NCBI RefSeq assembly: GCF_030815405.1
Contig: NZ_JAUSWX010000001.1
Span: 744,001 to 808,000, forward strand
Length of the DNA stretch: 64,000 bases
From: Agromyces albus
GTDB lineage: Bacteria > Actinomycetota > Actinomycetes > Actinomycetales > Microbacteriaceae
Direction: 5' to 3'
This document shows, piece after piece, positions 56,185 to 64,000 of the stretch (position 1 is its first letter; the number at the start of each line of letters is the position of its first letter). A program made the position numbers and the translations under genes. The notes below the pieces were generated by a model. That model saw nothing but the letters and a program-made list of their open reading frames with translations. It made no database searches and was not told the origin of the DNA.

Positions 56185-57660
56185 GTGTCAGGCGTCGCGA
56201 TCGTCGGAAGCGGACCGAACGGCTTGGCCGCCGCGGTCACCCTCGCTCGCGCCGGCGTGCACGTGCGGGTGTTCGAGGCCGAACCGACGATCGGCGGGGG
56301 CGCGCGCACGCTGCCCCTCACCGAGCCCGGCTTCCTGCACGACTGGGGCTCAGCGGTGCATCCGATGGCGATCGCCTCGCCGTTCTTCCGCGAGTTCGGG
56401 CTGACTGATCGCGTGCGCTTCGCGATTCCGGATGCCTCCTACGCGCAAGCGATGCCCGGTCGATCCGCGATCGCGTGGCGCTCGCTCGAGCGGACGGCCG
56501 ACGATCTCGGTCGTGACGGGCGAGCGTGGCAACGACTGTTCGCTCCGCTCGTGCGGCAGCGTGATCGGCTCGTGGAGTCGGTGCTCGGGTCGATGCTGCC
56601 GCCGCGGCATCCGCTGATCACCGCTCGCTTCGGCGCTCGCGTGCTGCTGCACGCCACGCGAGCCGGAGCCCGCACGTTCAGGGAGGCGAATGCACCTGCC
56701 CTCATCGCCGGCGCGGCAGCGCACGCGAGCGGGCCGATGCCCTCGTTCGGCTCGGCGGCGACCGGACTGATGCTCGCGACGCTCGCGCACGGCGACGGCT
56801 GGCCGATCCCGATCGGCGGATCGCAGGCGATCGTCGATGCGCTCGTGGCCGAGCTCGAGTCGCTCGGGGGAGTCGTCGAGACGGATGCCCGGGTGACGTC
56901 GATCGCTGAGCTCGGCGACGTCGATGCCGTGGTGCTCGACATCGGGCTGGCGCGATTGCCCGGCCTCATCGGAGATCGCCTGCCGGATTCGGCCTCGCGC
57001 TCGCTCCGGCGGTACGTCGGCGGCGGCGGTCGCCCGGGCAACGGGCTCAGCAAGGTGGACTTCGCGCTCTCCGCGCCGGTGCCCTGGAGTGACGAACGGC
57101 TCGCCGAGGCCGGCACCGTGCACCTCGGCGGCACGGCACAGGAGGTGTGGGCCGCGGAACGCGAGGTGACGGCCGGGCGGCCGGCGAGGCATCCGTATGT
57201 CCTGCTCTCGCAGCCGAGCCTCTTCGACCCGTCGCGGGCGCCCACCGGGCGGCACACGGTCTGGGCGTACATTCACGTGCCTCACGGGTCGACGCTCGAT
57301 GCGACCGAACACGTCACCGCACGCATCGAGGAGTTCGCACCGGGCTTCCGCGACACCGTGCTGGCATCGAGGGCGACGACCGCGGCCGAGCTCGAAGCGC
57401 ACGATGCGAACCTCATCGGCGGCGACATCGGGTCGGGCTCCCTCACGCTGCGCAGCATGCTCGCGCGGCCGGTGCTCGCCCGGCGGCCCTGGCGAACGCC
57501 GATGCCGGGGGTGTACCTGTGCTCGGCTTCGACGGTTCCCGGGCCGGGCGTGCACGGCATGGCCGGCCATCTGGCGGCGAAGACCGTGCTGCGCGACGTG
57601 TTCGGCCATCCCCGGTTCGCCGGATCCGGCGATCGTGTCGGCGGCGCGAACTACGATTGA
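56185..57660 (+). CDS. FAD-dependent oxidoreductase, phytoene-dehydrogenase/CrtI-like
   Basis: A 491-residue flavoprotein. The ADP-binding motif is VAIVGSGPNGLAAAVTLARAGVHVRVFEAEPTIGGGART, and the C-terminal FAD motif is PGVYLCSASTVPGPGVHGMAGHLAAKTVL, as in CrtI-like amine oxidases. GDGWPIPIGGSQAIVDALVAELESLGG is a typical internal block. No carotenoid gene lies nearby, so the substrate is unknown. A TAGGTT box ends seven bases before the GTG, indicating a leaderless mRNA. Followed after three bases by dnaX. Confidence 0.85.
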   Translation: MSGVAIVGSGPNGLAAAVTLARAGVHVRVFEAEPTIGGGARTLPLTEPGFLHDWGSAVHPMAIASPFFREFGLTDRVRFAIPDASYAQAMPGRSAIAWRSLERTADDLGRDGRAWQRLFAPLVRQRDRLVESVLGSMLPPRHPLITARFGARVLLHATRAGARTFREANAPALIAGAAAHASGPMPSFGSAATGLMLATLAHGDGWPIPIGGSQAIVDALVAELESLGGVVETDARVTSIAELGDVDAVVLDIGLARLPGLIGDRLPDSASRSLRRYVGGGGRPGNGLSKVDFALSAPVPWSDERLAEAGTVHLGGTAQEVWAAEREVTAGRPARHPYVLLSQPSLFDPSRAPTGRHTVWAYIHVPHGSTLDATEHVTARIEEFAPGFRDTVLASRATTAAELEAHDANLIGGDIGSGSLTLRSMLARPVLARRPWRTPMPGVYLCSASTVPGPGVHGMAGHLAAKTVLRDVFGHPRFAGSGDRVGGANYD

Positions 57661-57663
57661 GGC

Positions 57664-60123
57664 GTGGTCACCGCCCTGTATCGCCGCTACCGGCCTGAGA
57701 CGTTCGCCGAGATGATCGGCCAGTCCCAGGTGACCGAGCCACTCATGACCGCGCTTCGAACCGACCGGGTGAACCACGCCTACCTCTTCAGCGGCCCGCG
57801 CGGCTGCGGCAAGACCACCTCGGCTCGCATTCTCGCGCGGTGCCTCAACTGCGCAGAGGGCCCCACCGACACCCCGTGCGGCGTGTGCCCGAGCTGCGTC
57901 GAGCTCTCCCGAGGCGGCAGCGGATCGCTCGACGTCGTCGAGATCGACGCGGCGAGTCACAATGGCGTCGACGACGCGCGCGACCTGCGCGAGCGTGCGG
58001 TGTTCGCACCGGCTCGCGACCGCTACAAGATCTTCATCCTCGACGAGGCGCACATGGTGACGCCGCAGGGCTTCAACGCGTTGCTCAAGCTCGTCGAAGA
58101 GCCGCCAGAGCACATCAAGTTCATCTTCGCCACGACCGAGCCCGACAAGGTGCTCGGCACCATCCGCTCGCGCACCCACCACTACCCGTTCCGCCTCGTA
58201 CCGCCCGGCCCGATGCTCGAGTACGTGCAGCAGCTCTGCACCGAAGAGGGCGTCGAGGTCGCGCCCGGTGTGCTGCCGCTCGTCGTGCGCGCCGGCGGCG
58301 GGTCGCCGCGAGACACCCTGTCGCTCCTCGATCAGCTCATCGCCGGTTCCGAGGGGCCCACCATCGACTACGAGCGTGCCGTCGCGCTGCTCGGCTACAC
58401 GCACGCGGCCCTCCTCGACGAGGTCGTCGATGCGATCGGCGCGAGCGATGCCGCCGGTGCCTTCGCCGCCGCCGATCGTGTCGTGCAGACGGGGCAAGAC
58501 CCGCGCCGTTTCGTCGAAGACCTGCTCGAGCGCCTGCGCGACCTCATCGTGGTGGCGGCGTCGTCGCCCGAGGCCGCGGCTGCGGTGTTCCGCGGCATCC
58601 CGACCGACGAGCTCGCCCGCATGGCCGCGCAGGCGAAGGCCTTCGGCTCGGCCGAGCTCTCGCGCGTCGCCGACCTCGTGAACCAGACCCTCACCGAGAT
58701 GACCGGCGCCACGTCGCCGCGCCTGCACCTCGAGCTCATGCTCGCCCGCGTGCTCGTGCCCTCGAGCGACGACACCGAGCGCGGCGCCCTCGCGCGGGTC
58801 GAGCGCCTCGAGCGCCGGGTCGGCGTGACTGATTCGGCGACGGATGCCGCGAGCCCGGCGCCGCCCGTGCGTGCGGCTGCGCTGGCGCCCTCTGCACCTG
58901 CTGCGCCCGTTGCGCCGCCCGCCCCTGCGCGTGCTTCCGCGGAGGCTCCGGGCCCCGCCGGCGCCGATGGCGCGGGCGCCGCTGCCGCGACCGAACCCTC
59001 GCGTGCGCCGGCCACGGCAGTCCCGGTTTCGAAGCCCTCACGAACTCCGGCGGAAGCGCCGGCCGCGTCGGGGGAACCGCAGGCCGCAGCGGCACCTTCC
59101 GCGGCATCCGCGCCCGTGAAACCGGTCGGCCCGGTCACCCTCCAGCAGGTGCGCGACGCCTGGCCCGAGGTGCTGGCGTCGTTGCAGCGCACCAAGCGCA
59201 GTGCGTGGATGGTCGCGTTCACGGCGCAAGTACGCGAGTTCCGCGACGACGACGTGCTCGTGCTCGCGTTCCCGAGTGAACACGACGTCGCCGGATTCCG
59301 TGGCGGCGCTCCCGGCCAGAGCGTGAGCGAGCTCCTGCGCGGCGCGATCATCGAGGTGCTCGGCGTGCGCGTGAAGTTCATCGCCAAGGTCGAGGGGCCA
59401 GGTTCCGCGGCGCCTCGCAGCGGCGCGGCGCCGCAGTCCGACGCACCGTCGCCGGCGCCGGGTGTCGGCGGCGGCATCGGCGACACCGGCGCGAGCTCCG
59501 CTGCCACCGGCGCCCCGACCGGGGCAACCGCCACTCCCGCCGCGGCAGTTGCTGGTGCGTCTGCCGCTCCGACACCCTCGGTGCCGCCACGCGCAGACGA
59601 CGCCCAAGCTCGTGCCGCGAGCCCGACAGCCCAGCGCACGCCGAACACGGCGACCAAGCGACCGGCTACGGCCGCGCCTGCCGCCACGGTCGACTCCTGG
59701 GCGACGGTCGCCATCCCCAACGATGCGAGCGAGCTCGACGAGACACCTGCTGATCCGGTCTCCGGCTCGCGCTCAGAGCCAGCCGACTCGGCATCCGACA
59801 CGGTCGCGGCCGATCCCACGACCGCGTCCGCGGCCAGCGCTGCTGCCGCATCCGTCACCTCCGTCGTCCTGGCCGACGTCTCTTCCGCAGACGTGCCCGA
59901 TGACGCCGATGCGCCTCCCGAAGACTTCGAGCCGCCGTTCGACCCGGGTCCGGTGCCCGACATCGTGACCGAGACATCCGTGCCCGACGCTGCGCCTGCC
60001 GGTGCGACCACCGGCGGTGGCATCCAGCGCTACGGCGAGTCGGTCGTGCGCGAGGTGCTCGGCGCCACCTTCCTCGAAGAGGTCGAGGCGCCCTCGCGGC
60101 CCGGCTTCGGGGAGCGTGGGTAA
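57664..60123 (+). CDS. dnaX: DNA polymerase III subunits gamma/tau
   Basis: An 819-residue clamp-loader ATPase. YRRYRPETFAEMIGQSQV starts the protein and Walker A GPRGCGKTTSARILARCL is near 44-61. A zinc cluster has CLNC..CGVCPSC, then DEAHMVTPQGFNALLKLVEEPP, and the SRC-type block is TTEPDKVLGTIRSRTHHYPF. After domain III (to about 380) comes an Ala/Pro-rich linker, a conserved tau-like domain (VTLQQVRDAWPEVLASLQRTKRSAWMVAFT, about 490-580) and another long Ala/Thr/Ser-rich tail. It loads the beta clamp. The GTG is preceded by TACGAT six bases upstream. Confidence 0.97.
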   Translation: MVTALYRRYRPETFAEMIGQSQVTEPLMTALRTDRVNHAYLFSGPRGCGKTTSARILARCLNCAEGPTDTPCGVCPSCVELSRGGSGSLDVVEIDAASHNGVDDARDLRERAVFAPARDRYKIFILDEAHMVTPQGFNALLKLVEEPPEHIKFIFATTEPDKVLGTIRSRTHHYPFRLVPPGPMLEYVQQLCTEEGVEVAPGVLPLVVRAGGGSPRDTLSLLDQLIAGSEGPTIDYERAVALLGYTHAALLDEVVDAIGASDAAGAFAAADRVVQTGQDPRRFVEDLLERLRDLIVVAASSPEAAAAVFRGIPTDELARMAAQAKAFGSAELSRVADLVNQTLTEMTGATSPRLHLELMLARVLVPSSDDTERGALARVERLERRVGVTDSATDAASPAPPVRAAALAPSAPAAPVAPPAPARASAEAPGPAGADGAGAAAATEPSRAPATAVPVSKPSRTPAEAPAASGEPQAAAAPSAASAPVKPVGPVTLQQVRDAWPEVLASLQRTKRSAWMVAFTAQVREFRDDDVLVLAFPSEHDVAGFRGGAPGQSVSELLRGAIIEVLGVRVKFIAKVEGPGSAAPRSGAAPQSDAPSPAPGVGGGIGDTGASSAATGAPTGATATPAAAVAGASAAPTPSVPPRADDAQARAASPTAQRTPNTATKRPATAAPAATVDSWATVAIPNDASELDETPADPVSGSRSEPADSASDTVAADPTTASAASAAAASVTSVVLADVSSADVPDDADAPPEDFEPPFDPGPVPDIVTETSVPDAAPAGATTGGGIQRYGESVVREVLGATFLEEVEAPSRPGFGERG

Positions 60124-60126
60124 CGC

Positions 60127-60723
60127 GTGTACGAAGGCATCGTCCAAGAGCTGATCGACGAACTCGGCCGCCTCCCCGGCATCGGCCCGAAGTCGGCACA
60201 GCGCATCGCGTTCCACATCGTGCAGACCGAGCACTTCGACGTCACCCGGCTCGCCGAGATCCTCGCCGAGGTGCGCGAGAAGGTGCGCTTCTGCGAGATC
60301 TGCGGCAATGTCTCCGAGCAGGCAACATGCTCCATCTGTCGTGACCCACGCCGCGACCCCGCGCTCATCTGCGTCGTCGAAGAGGCGAAAGACGTGGTCG
60401 CGATCGAGCGCACTCGCGAGTTCCGCGGTCTCTACCACGTGCTCGGCGGCGCCATCAGCCCGATCGACGGCATCGGCCCCGACGAGCTCCGTATCCGCCA
60501 GCTCATGCAGCGCCTCGCCGACGGAACCGTCACCGAGGTCATCATCGCCACCGACCCCAACCTCGAGGGCGAAGCGACCGCGACCTACCTCAGCCGCCTG
60601 CTCACCACCCTCGAGATCCGGGTCACCCGCCTCGCCTCGGGTCTTCCCGTCGGCGGCGACCTCGAGTACGCCGACGAGGTCACTCTCGGTCGCGCCTTCG
60701 AGGGCCGCAGGGTCGTCGGCTAG
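60127..60723 (+). CDS. recR: recombination mediator RecR
   Basis: A 198-residue protein with the N-terminal HhH ([18 protein letters not shown]), zinc finger CEICGN..CSICRD (about 58-72) and TOPRIM domain [44 protein letters not shown] follows. It works with RecO/RecF to load RecA on gapped DNA. The GTG start lies three bases after dnaX, the standard dnaX-recR pairing. Confidence 0.97.
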   Translation: MYEGIVQELIDELGRLPGIGPKSAQRIAFHIVQTEHFDVTRLAEILAEVREKVRFCEICGNVSEQATCSICRDPRRDPALICVVEEAKDVVAIERTREFRGLYHVLGGAISPIDGIGPDELRIRQLMQRLADGTVTEVIIATDPNLEGEATATYLSRLLTTLEIRVTRLASGLPVGGDLEYADEVTLGRAFEGRRVVG

Positions 60724-60874
60724 TCGCGCGAACGGATGCCGCGGCAGCCGGGCCCATCCAGCCGGGCCCATCCGCCCGCAGTGGAGGCACCGTGTTCGCG
60801 CCGAGGCGCGAATTCACTCACTCCAGCCGAACACGGATGCTCCTGCGCAGTCGGACCGCGCAGTCGCACATCGC

Positions 60875-60904
60875 TTGACGGCGCCGTCGTGGCGCGCGTA
60901 GAAC
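60875..60904 (+). promoter_or_regulatory. promoter of the SnoaL-like gene
   Basis: TTGACG (60875-60880), an 18-base spacer and TAGAAC (60899-60904), which ends seven bases before the GTG start. Confidence 0.7.
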
Positions 60905-60911
60905 AGAACCC

Positions 60912-61265
60912 GTGGCGAGCGCAGGAGCGGAGTGGGTCGCGAACTACGTCGCGGCGTGGGAATCGAACGATCCCGAGCAGATCGGCGCGTTGTTCACCGA
61001 TGACGCCGCGTACCTTCCGAACCCCGATGACGAGCCGCGGCGAGGCCGCGACGCGATCATCGCCGGCTGGCTGGAGGATCGCGACGAGCCGGGCACGTGG
61101 TCGTTCGACTGGAAGATCCTGCACGAAGACGAGGGCTTCGTGGTCGTGCAGGGGCGCACGGAGTATCCGGCCGAGAAGGACTATCTGAACCTGTGGATCG
61201 TCCGGCTCGACCCAGACGGTCGCGCGACCGAGTTCACCGAGTGGTACATGCCGCGGCCGCACTGA
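60912..61265 (+). CDS. SnoaL-like (NTF2 superfamily) protein
   Basis: A 117-residue single-domain protein. The start AEWVANYVAAWESNDPEQIGALFTDDAAYLPNP, then GRDAIIAGWLEDRDEPGTWSFDWKI and [20 protein letters not shown], is the SnoaL/NTF2-like cone fold. Such proteins act as isomerases, hydrolases or dimer modules; the ligand is unknown. The GTG at 60912 has a clear promoter whose -10 box ends seven bases upstream, so it is leaderless. Its 3' end is overlapped by a possible small gene on the other strand. Confidence 0.82.
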   Translation: MASAGAEWVANYVAAWESNDPEQIGALFTDDAAYLPNPDDEPRRGRDAIIAGWLEDRDEPGTWSFDWKILHEDEGFVVVQGRTEYPAEKDYLNLWIVRLDPDGRATEFTEWYMPRPH

Positions 61266-61408
61266 TCGGTTCGAGGCATCCGTCTCCCCGGCTGCGAGCG
61301 GTCGACCGTCGAAACCCGAGCCTCGCGGGAGATGACCCGAATCGCGTGCCACTGGAATGCGGCAGCCACCAGGGTGGCGACGAGCACCCCCACCCCGTAG
61401 GCCGGCAT
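61181..61408 (-). CDS. possible small membrane protein, leaderless
   Basis: A 75-residue frame. Residues 1-26 ([26 protein letters not shown]) form a likely transmembrane helix with a charged cytoplasmic tail. On the minus strand TAGAGT (61420-61415) ends exactly six bases before the ATG, the same leaderless arrangement seen in nine other genes here. Its last 85 bases lie opposite the SnoaL gene, and the tail has no recognisable features, so translation is uncertain. No homologous family recognised. Confidence 0.4.
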   Translation of the reverse strand: MPAYGVGVLVATLVAAAFQWHAIRVISREARVSTVDRSQPGRRMPRTDQCGRGMYHSVNSVARPSGSSRTIHRFR

Positions 61409-61433
61409 GAGCGCACTCTACCCCGCCGTCACA

Positions 61434-61465
61434 TTGCCGGGAGCGTATACGCGCCGCCGTATGAT
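61434..61465 (+). promoter_or_regulatory. putative lysC promoter
   Basis: TTGCCG (61434-61439) and TATGAT (61460-61465) are 20 bases apart, a wide spacing. The palindrome GCGTATACGC (61443-61452) lies between them. A leader of about 40 bases follows, too short for a lysine riboswitch. Confidence 0.4.
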
Positions 61466-61511
61466 TGGGTCTCCGGGCGCGACGGCGCCGGCAATCACCC
61501 TGGGAGACCAC

Positions 61512-62786
61512 GTGAGCTTGATCGTGCAGAAATACGGCGGATCGTCTGTCGCCGACGCAGAGAGCATCAAGCGGGTCGCCAAGCGCATCGTCGAGACCCG
61601 CAAGGCGGGCAACGACGTCGTCGTGGCTGTCTCCGCGATGGGCGACACGACCGATGAGCTGCTCGATCTCGCGAACGAGGTCACGCCCATTCCGGCGCCC
61701 CGCGAACTCGACATGCTGCTCTCGGCGGGCGAGCGCATCTCCATGGCGCTGCTCGCGATGGCGATCAAGAGCATGGGCCACGAGGCGCGTTCGTTCACGG
61801 GCAGCCAGGCCGGCATGATCACGGATGCCACGCACGGCGCTGCTCGCATCGTCGACGTCACCCCGGTTCGGCTGCGCGAGGCGCTCGACGACGGCGCCAT
61901 CGTCATCGTCGCCGGCTTCCAGGGCTTCAACCGCGACACCCGCGACATCACGACCCTCGGCCGCGGCGGCAGCGACACCACGGCGGTGGCGCTCGCGGCG
62001 GCTCTGGAGGCCGACATCTGCGAGATCTACACTGATGTAGACGGCGTGTTCACGTCCGACCCGCGCGTGGTGAAGAAGGCCCGCAAGCTCGACCGCATCA
62101 CGAGCGAGGAGATGCTCGAGCTCGCGGCATCCGGAGCCAAGGTCTTGCACATCAGGGCCGTCGAGTTCGCTCGCCGGCACGGCGTGACCCTGCACGTGCG
62201 TTCGTCGTTCAACAACAGTGAGGGCACGATCGTCTACGATCCCTCGCGTCTTCCCGAAGGAGAAACTGTGGAAGAGTCCGTCATCGCCGGTGTCGCGGTC
62301 GACCTCACCGAGGCCAAGATCACGATCGTCGGCGTGCCCGACGTGCCCGGCGTCGCCGCGAAGATCTTCAAGATCGTCGCCAACACGAACGCGAACGTCG
62401 ACATGATCGTGCAGAACGTCTCGGCCGCCTCCACGGGTCGCACCGACATCTCGTTCACCCTGCCGAAGACCGACGGCCAGCGGGCGCTCACCGCGCTCTC
62501 GAGCGCGCAAGAGGCCGTGGGCTTCACCTCGTTGCAGTACGACGACCAGATCGGCAAGGTCTCGCTCGTCGGCGCCGCCATGCGCTCGGCAGCGGGTGTC
62601 TCGGCGCGACTCTTCGAGGCGCTCTACGAAGCGGGCATCAACATCGAGATGATCTCCACGAGCGAGATCCGCATCTCGGTCGTCACGCGCGCCGACAGCG
62701 TGCACGCCGCCGCGCGCGCCGTGCACACGGCGTTCGAGCTCGACGGCGAAGACGACGCGGTCGTGCACGCCGGCACCGGCCGCTGA
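61512..62786 (+). CDS. lysC: aspartate kinase (alpha subunit; beta from internal start)
   Basis: A 424-residue enzyme. [22 protein letters not shown] is the kinase start. [30 protein letters not shown] and [15 protein letters not shown] complete the catalytic domain (to about 250). Two ACT domains follow ([26 protein letters not shown] and [23 protein letters not shown]). It phosphorylates aspartate for lysine, threonine, methionine and DAP synthesis. GTG 61512 has GGGAG six bases upstream. An in-frame ATG 35 codons earlier lies in the promoter. An internal start makes the beta subunit. Followed by asd. Confidence 0.97.
   Translation: MSLIVQKYGGSSVADAESIKRVAKRIVETRKAGNDVVVAVSAMGDTTDELLDLANEVTPIPAPRELDMLLSAGERISMALLAMAIKSMGHEARSFTGSQAGMITDATHGAARIVDVTPVRLREALDDGAIVIVAGFQGFNRDTRDITTLGRGGSDTTAVALAAALEADICEIYTDVDGVFTSDPRVVKKARKLDRITSEEMLELAASGAKVLHIRAVEFARRHGVTLHVRSSFNNSEGTIVYDPSRLPEGETVEESVIAGVAVDLTEAKITIVGVPDVPGVAAKIFKIVANTNANVDMIVQNVSAASTGRTDISFTLPKTDGQRALTALSSAQEAVGFTSLQYDDQIGKVSLVGAAMRSAAGVSARLFEALYEAGINIEMISTSEIRISVVTRADSVHAAARAVHTAFELDGEDDAVVHAGTGR
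62256..62270 (+). promoter_or_regulatory. internal ribosome-binding site and GTG for the LysC beta subunit
   Basis: GAAGGAG (62256-62262), five bases, then GTG (62268-62270). The product would be 172 residues starting [13 protein letters not shown], matching the known beta-subunit start of Corynebacterium aspartokinase (MEES..). It contains both ACT domains. Confidence 0.85.
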
Positions 62787-62861
62787 TCGCGGCATCCGAG
62801 GGCGAGCGGATGCCGCATCCGCTCGATTCGCGGTGAAGCACGACACCGAATCCCTGCCGCT

Positions 62862-64000
<1,139 letters not shown>

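Noticed and set aside
61407..61511. Upstream ATG extending LysC by 35 codons
   Set aside because: The extension has no family similarity and covers the promoter. GTG 61512 has GGGAG at proper spacing and starts the kinase fold.
61440..61511. Lysine riboswitch before lysC
   Set aside because: The leader is only about 45 bases and shows none of the long conserved lysine-aptamer features.

Overview
The window is chromosomal DNA from a high-GC actinobacterium. Microbacteriaceae is the most likely family, with an Agromyces/Microbacterium/Leifsonia-like genome; this is an inference. The reasons are a base composition near 70% G+C, dense ATGA/GTGA gene overlaps, many leaderless starts placed 6-7 nt after a TANNNT box, GTG starts, CUT1 sugar importers without their own ATPase, and the gene order dnaX-recR-lysC-asd. 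No transposase, integrase, phage gene or CRISPR array was seen.

Bases 1-33000 form a carbohydrate island of three sugar-oligomer systems, each with its own LacI-family regulator and its own recognisable operator. System 1 (1-16300) has an oxidative uronate branch (uronate dehydrogenase-like, 5-dehydro-4-deoxyglucarate dehydratase, and the first 32 codons of an enolase-superfamily dehydratase). It also has a LacI regulator, a degenerate M24 protein, a DUF6807/PmoA-like protein, a Gfo/Idh/MocA oxidoreductase, one permease pair served by two paralogous binding lipoproteins, a YesL-like membrane protein, a GH42 beta-galactosidase, a ThuA-like protein and glycerate kinase. Its promoters carry GGGAA(n)CGnTTTCCC-type sites, several directly after the -10 box. 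System 2 (16300-23300) has a leaderless LacI gene facing a GH3 glycosidase plus ABC importer operon, with TCGAAA/TTTCGA sites. System 3 (25700-32900) is an arabinan system: LacI, binding protein, two permeases, GH51 and a GH43 lipoprotein, with TACAACGTTGTA operators. A Bcr/CflA-type efflux pump and a PAP2 phosphatase sit between systems 2 and 3.

Bases 33000-41800 hold two metabolic groups. One is malate synthase, a CitE-like DUF6986 protein and ureidoglycine aminohydrolase (allantoin/glyoxylate). The other is a saccharopine-dehydrogenase-like protein, a GNAT and an N-acylamino-acid-racemase/OSBS-like enzyme. An alditol oxidase lies between them. Bases 41780-42915 hold a PD-(D/E)XK (DUF559/AbiEi-like) nuclease gene bracketed by two copies of a large hairpin repeat. 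Next come an aminoglycoside-phosphotransferase-like gene, a stand-alone LigD polymerase domain, a HerA-like ATPase carrying an in-frame palindromic repeat, tRNA-Ser(GGA), SRP RNA, and pta-ackA.

Bases 52300-55640 encode a SipW/TasA-like export operon: three proteins with SipW-type signal peptides and a signal peptidase. The peptidase is fused to an extracellular domain, a tandem array of IARTG motifs and an anchor-like C terminus. An array of GTCCCC..GGGGAC inverted repeats lies upstream. This locus and the hairpin-flanked nuclease are the most unusual parts of the window. The right end is housekeeping: a DksA-like protein, an FAD oxidoreductase, dnaX, recR, a SnoaL-like protein, lysC (with an internal beta-subunit start) and asd, which runs off the edge.

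A short oligomer, GGATGCC/GGCATCC (extended form CGGATGCCGC), recurs roughly 95 times by hand count on both strands and in all contexts. It is far commoner than composition would predict.
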